Of a DNA stretch of 64,000 nucleotides, positions 60,583 to 64,000 are shown one piece after another. Location of the stretch: assembly GCA_016717115.1 (NCBI GenBank), contig JADKGE010000008.1, positions 62,001 to 126,000 on the forward strand, given 5' to 3'. Each line of letters starts with the position of its first letter. The stretch's first letter is position 1. The notes below the pieces were generated by a model, which was given only the letters and a program-made list of their open reading frames with translations, ran no database searches and had not been told where the DNA came from. The stretch is from Actinomycetota bacterium. Lineage in GTDB: Bacteria; Actinomycetota; Actinomycetes; S36-B12. Position numbers and translations under genes: made by a program.

Positions 60583-61662
60583 GTGCACCAGCGGAACCCC
60601 TGGCGTCGCTGGATCACGACAGCGGTGGCCGGGAGCGCGCTGCTGATCTCCGGCGTCGTGGCCGCTCCCGCGGTCAGCGCCGTCCCGAGTCGCGACATCA
60701 ATCAGGTGCGCACGCAGGTGCGCGACCTGCAGGCCAGGGCCGAGGCCGCCACCGAGCGCTACAACAAGGCCCGCAGCGACCTCGCCGCCGTCCAGGACAC
60801 CCTCGACGGCCTGCATCAGCGCATCTCCCGCGAGCGCGCGCAGCTGCAGGAGATCCTCTCGACCGTCGACGACCTGGCGCGGTCCACGTACACCAGCGGG
60901 GGCATGGACAGTTCTCTGCAAGTCCTGCTAGCCGACAATCCGAGCGAATTCCTCGCCCAGGCGGCCGCCCTGGACCAGGTGGCCCAGTCGCAGACGTCGG
61001 CCCTCCGGCGCACACAGACCGCCCGGCTACGACTCGCCCAGAGTGAGGCAGAGGTCAAGGACAAGGAAGCCATCGCGCAGAAGTACCGCGATGACATGGC
61101 CTCGTCCAAGGAAGAGGCTGATCAGAGGCTGAATGAAGCCGAGGGGGTGCTCGCCGGCCTCGAGGCGGCTGAGCGTGCGCGCCTGGCGGCCATCGACGAG
61201 GCCGAGCGCCAGGCGGGCATCGCAGCCGGCAACACCGCGTCGGCCAACCTGTCCTTCAACGGCCCGAGCAGCGCCGGCGGCGGCTATGCCGGCGGTGGTC
61301 GTGCGTCGGCGGCTGTCTCGTACGCGCTGTCCCAGGTCGGCGACCGGTATGTGGCGGCAGCGGCTGGCCCCGACGCGTTCGACTGCTCGGGGCTCATGCT
61401 CGCCGCATGGCGGCAGGCGGGCGTCTCGCTGCCGCACTACAGCTACTCCCAGTACAGCTCCACCCGGCGGATCCCGCTCAGTGAAGCGCAGCCGGGAGAT
61501 CTGGTCTTCTACTTCGGGGGCGGTGTTCACCACGTGGGCATGTATGTCGGCAACGGCAAGATGGTGCATGCCGCCAATCCGGGTGACGGCGTCATCGTGT
61601 CCGACGTGCTCGGCCCGTGGTACGAGAACTACTTCAGTGGCGTTGGTCGCGTCGTCGGCTGA
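60583..61662 (+). CDS. Secreted NlpC/P60 peptidoglycan hydrolase with coiled coil
   Basis: A 359-residue exported cell-wall hydrolase of the RipA type. It has a signal peptide (about 1-37, ending AVSA) and a long coiled coil (about 40-215), which usually keeps the enzyme inactive until a partner binds. After a Gly-rich hinge, the NlpC/P60 domain has the catalytic Cys in AFDCSGLMLAAW, His in GGVHHVGMYVG and HAANPGDG. It cleaves D-Glu-mDAP bonds in daughter-cell separation or wall remodelling. GTG 60583 has AAAGGA 6 nt upstream. Confidence 0.92.
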   Translation: MHQRNPWRRWITTAVAGSALLISGVVAAPAVSAVPSRDINQVRTQVRDLQARAEAATERYNKARSDLAAVQDTLDGLHQRISRERAQLQEILSTVDDLARSTYTSGGMDSSLQVLLADNPSEFLAQAAALDQVAQSQTSALRRTQTARLRLAQSEAEVKDKEAIAQKYRDDMASSKEEADQRLNEAEGVLAGLEAAERARLAAIDEAERQAGIAAGNTASANLSFNGPSSAGGGYAGGGRASAAVSYALSQVGDRYVAAAAGPDAFDCSGLMLAAWRQAGVSLPHYSYSQYSSTRRIPLSEAQPGDLVFYFGGGVHHVGMYVGNGKMVHAANPGDGVIVSDVLGPWYENYFSGVGRVVG

Positions 61663-61670
61663 TCGACCCC

Positions 61671-61730
61671 CCGACTGCAGCGTCGCGCGTCATTCACGCT
61701 TGCGTGAATGACGCGCGACGCTGCAGTCGG
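61671..61730. repeat. Long palindrome, family B copy 2
   Basis: A perfect 29-bp inverted repeat (61671-61699 with 61702-61730) with a two-base TT centre, arm beginning CCGACTGCAGCG. It separates the convergent NlpC/P60 and fadD genes. Related to the palindrome at 41979-42042. A strong bidirectional terminator candidate. Confidence 0.8.
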
Positions 61731-61732
61731 CG

Positions 61733-63529
61733 CTAGGAGTAGAGGGAGTCGACGTCTGCGGCGAACTCCTTCATCACGACGTTCCTCTTCAGCTTGAGTG
61801 ACGGCGTGATCTGGCCGCCCTCCTCCGTCCAGTCCACCGGCAGGATCTTGAACTTCTTGATCGCCTCGGCATGGGACACGGCCTTGTTGGCGTCGTCGAC
61901 GGCCGACTGGACGTCGGCGATGAGGGCCGGATCGTTGACGACATCGGCGACCGTCGTGCCCGGTGCCTTGTCGTGCTGCTTCGCCCAGGCCGGGAACGCC
62001 TCCGGGTCGATCGTCACGAGGGCGGCGATGAAGGGCTGCGCGTCGCCCACCACCATGCACTGGCTCACGAGCCAGTTCGCCCGCAGTCGGTCCTCGAGAA
62101 CGGCAGGGGCCACGTTCTTGCCGGCCGCCGTCACGAGGAGCTCCTTCTTGCGGCCGGTGATCTTCACGAAGCCGTCGTCGTCGATCTCGCCGATGTCACC
62201 GGAGTGGAACCAGCCGTCGGACTCGAGCGCCTCCGCCGTGGCCGCAGGGTTGTTCCAGTAGCCGATGAAGATCTGGTCGCCCCCCAGCATGAGCTCGCCG
62301 TCGTCGGCGACCTTCACCTTCGCGCCGGGCAGCGGCTGTCCGACCGTGCCGATGCGGATCGCCGCCGGCCGGTTGACGGTCGTCGCGGCCGACGTCTCGG
62401 TGAGGCCGTAGCCCTCGAGAATGATGACGTTGATCCCGCGGAAGAAGTGCCCGAGGCGGGCCCCCAGCGGTGCCCCGCCGGAGACCGCCCAGCGCATCTG
62501 CCCGCCCATGGCGTGGCGGATCTTGCTGTAGACGAGCCGGTCGAACACGGCGTGCTTGATCCTCAGCACGATCCCGGCACCGCCGGTGTCGATGGCCTTG
62601 CTGTAGTCGATCGCCACCTGCGCGGCGGTGTTGAAAATGTTGCCCTTGCCCTCGGCAACGGCCTTCTGCTGCGAGGAGTTGAAGATCTTCTCGAACACCC
62701 GCGGGACGGCGAGCAGGAAGGTGGGCTGGAACGACGCCAGCCCGGGCAGCAGCTCCTTGATGTCGGCGGAGTGGCCCAGCCGGACACCCGCTCGGATGCA
62801 CCCCAGCTGGATGGCCCGTCCGAAGACGTGGGCGACCGGCAGGAACAGCAGGGTGGAGGAGCCGGGTGCCAGGAACACGTCCGGCAGTCCGTTGACAACC
62901 TGGTCGACCTCGAACATGAAATTGCGGTGAGTGAGGCTGCAGCCCTTGGGGCGGCCGGTCGTGCCGGACGTGTAGATGATGGTGGCGATCGTGTCCGGGG
63001 TCACCGCTCGGCGTCGGGCCTCAAGCTCGTCGTCGGGGACGTCCTTGCCGTCGGTCTTCAGCTGGTCGATGATCCCGTCGTCGAAGACCCACACCCGCGT
63101 CACGGTGGGAATCTCCACGGAGACCTGATCGAAGGCGGCCTTGTTCTTCTCGCTCTCGAGGAAGAGCGCCACCGACCCGGAGTCGCTCAGCATCCACTGG
63201 ATCTGCTCGGGCGAGGATGTCTCGTACACGGGGACACTGACCGCGCCGGCGTACCAGATGGCGTAGTCGACCAGGGTCCACTCGTACCGGGTCCGGGACA
63301 TGACGCCGATCCGGTCTCCCGGCTCGATGGCGTTGGCGACGATGCCCTTGGCCACGGCGCGGACTTCGGCGAGGAACTGGGCGGACGTGATGCCGACCCA
63401 GGCGTCTCCGCGTTTGACGGAGAGGGCGACGTGGTCGGGCGTCCTCTCGGCGTTCTCGACGACGTGATCGGCGAGGCCGCCACTGGTGGGGGAGGGCACG
63501 ACTGGGGGGACGGAGAATTCCTGCTTCAT
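61733..63529 (-). CDS. fadD15: Long-chain fatty-acid-CoA ligase (FadD15-like)
   Basis: AMP-forming acyl-CoA synthetase of 598 residues, activating fatty acids for lipid synthesis or degradation. It has the P-loop-like IIYTSGTTGRPKGCSLTHR, EGYGLTETSAATT (AMP binding), GWFHSGDIGEIDDDG and KITGRKKELLVTAAGKN with the adenylation Lys region. Its position beside the NlpC/P60 gene matches M. tuberculosis fadD15 (Rv2187). ATG 63529 is supported by TACGTT 6 nt upstream. Confidence 0.92.
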   Translation of the reverse strand: MKQEFSVPPVVPSPTSGGLADHVVENAERTPDHVALSVKRGDAWVGITSAQFLAEVRAVAKGIVANAIEPGDRIGVMSRTRYEWTLVDYAIWYAGAVSVPVYETSSPEQIQWMLSDSGSVALFLESEKNKAAFDQVSVEIPTVTRVWVFDDGIIDQLKTDGKDVPDDELEARRRAVTPDTIATIIYTSGTTGRPKGCSLTHRNFMFEVDQVVNGLPDVFLAPGSSTLLFLPVAHVFGRAIQLGCIRAGVRLGHSADIKELLPGLASFQPTFLLAVPRVFEKIFNSSQQKAVAEGKGNIFNTAAQVAIDYSKAIDTGGAGIVLRIKHAVFDRLVYSKIRHAMGGQMRWAVSGGAPLGARLGHFFRGINVIILEGYGLTETSAATTVNRPAAIRIGTVGQPLPGAKVKVADDGELMLGGDQIFIGYWNNPAATAEALESDGWFHSGDIGEIDDDGFVKITGRKKELLVTAAGKNVAPAVLEDRLRANWLVSQCMVVGDAQPFIAALVTIDPEAFPAWAKQHDKAPGTTVADVVNDPALIADVQSAVDDANKAVSHAEAIKKFKILPVDWTEEGGQITPSLKLKRNVVMKEFAADVDSLYS

Positions 63530-63535
63530 TTCACC

Positions 63536-63541
63536 AACGTA
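63536..63541 (-). promoter_or_regulatory. -10 hexamer TACGTT of fadD15
   Basis: TACGTT 6 nt before ATG 63529; leaderless spacing. Confidence 0.4.
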
Positions 63542-63617
63542 GAACAAACGGGTCGACTACGCGACCGATTCGGCCTCCAACGGCCGCCGCAGGGGCGGGC
63601 GTGGCATTGTGAGGAGG

Positions 63618-63671
63618 ATGGTCGCCGTCGTACACCCGGATCAGCCCCCGGACTCGGGGTGCGCGGGCTGA
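63618..63671 (+). CDS. Possible 17-codon leader ORF before the metallophosphoesterase
   Basis: ATG 63618 encodes MVAVVHPDQPPDSGCAG and its TGA (63669-63671) overlaps the ATG of the next gene by one base (TGATG). An AGGAGG touches the ATG but is too close to act as an RBS; CATTGT lies 7 nt upstream, so a leaderless start is conceivable. Translation is only inferred. Confidence 0.25.
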   Translation: MVAVVHPDQPPDSGCAG

Positions 63672-64000
63672 TGCGCGTCCATGTGGTCAGCGATGTGCAC
63701 GGCGCCGGTGAGGCATTGGCTCGAGCGGCAGACGGGTCCGACGTCTTCGTGTGCCTCGGCGACCTCATCTTGTTCCTGGACTACGACGACCCTTCCCGAG
63801 GCATCTTCGCCGACCTCTTCGGGTCGGACTACGCGCGCGCCTACATCGAAGCCCGCACCGCCAACGACTTCGACCGGGCCCGCGAGCTGAGCTCGGCCGC
63901 CTGGGCGGGACGGGGCATCGCGGACTCCGGGCAGCGCTGGACGGTCATGCAGGCGATGGTGGAGCAGCAGTACGAGGAGCTCTTCGCGGCGATGCCGAGT
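63671..64000 (+). CDS. Calcineurin-like metallophosphoesterase (partial)
   Basis: Start ATG 63671; the first 110 residues run to the right edge. The Mn/Fe metal motif is MRVHVVSDVHGAGEAL (Asp-x-His) followed by VFVCLGDLILFLDYDD (Gly-Asp), as in calcineurin-like phosphoesterases. The substrate cannot be told from the N-terminal part. Divergent from fadD15 with 140 bp between; there is no ribosome site of its own, so coupling to the upstream leader ORF is possible. Confidence 0.85.
   Translation, partial: MRVHVVSDVHGAGEALARAADGSDVFVCLGDLILFLDYDDPSRGIFADLFGSDYARAYIEARTANDFDRARELSSAAWAGRGIADSGQRWTVMQAMVEQQYEELFAAMPS

Noticed and set aside
17421..61730. Palindromes as CRISPR repeats or insertion-sequence ends
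   Set aside because: Copies are single, tens of kb apart, without spacers, cas genes, transposase or target-site duplications.

Overview
The window is a high-GC chromosomal stretch from an actinobacterium (Actinomycetia; the order cannot be settled by reading alone). From established knowledge, gene content and order follow the Mycobacterium tuberculosis Rv2187-Rv2225 neighbourhood: panB, glnA2-glnE-glnA1, RDD/DUF4191, lipA-lipB, sucB, a leucyl aminopeptidase, gcvT, cobS/cobT, the HesB-type ErpA, the adenosine-kinase-like PfkB protein, ctaC, qcrB-A-C-ctaE, trpD, the DnaQ/GIY-YIG nuclease, an NlpC/P60 protein and fadD15. Many genes start with GTG and overlap by 4 nt (GTGA or ATGA). At least fourteen starts lie 6-8 nt behind a TAnnnT hexamer, as expected for leaderless mRNAs. 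I saw no rRNA, tRNA, CRISPR array or insertion sequence.

Layout. 0-5.3 kb: panB (cut by the left edge), a frameshifted DHA2-type MFS exporter with its TetR regulator, a glutamine-dependent nadE with two compensating indels, and an orphan tail of a surface protein. 5.3-14 kb: nitrogen block with glnA2, a class I amidotransferase, glnE, a phosphodiester glycosidase/ICMT pair and glnA1; GlnR-like half operators precede both glnA genes. 14-26.6 kb: RDD and DUF4191 membrane proteins, MOSC protein, lipA, lipB, an FAD oxidoreductase, a TIGR01777 epimerase, the E2 and E3 subunits of 2-oxoacid dehydrogenase, aminopeptidase, gcvT, and a MarR/PPOX pair. Lipoate synthesis sits next to three lipoate-using components.

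26.6-36.4 kb: the most interesting region, a tightly packed minus-strand operon behind a cobalamin riboswitch with its own intrinsic terminator. It encodes, in order, a secreted alpha/alpha-toroid protein, a membrane-anchored SCO2322-like protein, ECF transporter T, fused A-A' and S components, then an MBL-CobU fusion, CobT, CobS and a truncated, diverged CobT paralogue. I read it as a B12/corrinoid capture, import and remodelling operon whose extracytoplasmic part resembles a split version of animal intrinsic factor. The S and A genes carry three single-base deletions as assembled.

36.4-43 kb: a PLP-dependent decarboxylase-like protein, aldo/keto reductase, DUF3043, the PspA-HtpX-PspAB envelope stress set and nadA. 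43-60 kb: erpA, GNAT, PfkB kinase, aat, a cysteine-desulfurase-like protein without the usual PLP lysine, the aa3 oxidase and bc1 genes (ctaCDF, qcrCAB, ctaE) around an L,D-transpeptidase, a receiver-like gene broken by an in-frame TGA, trpD, and a DnaQ/GIY-YIG nuclease. 60-64 kb: small zinc-ribbon and conserved proteins, an NlpC/P60 hydrolase, fadD15 and the start of a metallophosphoesterase.

Two further themes run through the window. Five long near-perfect palindromes (21-30 bp arms, related in sequence) sit at gene ends. Single-base indels or a nonsense change interrupt five otherwise well-conserved genes, so either the assembly has residual errors or this strain is losing some functions.
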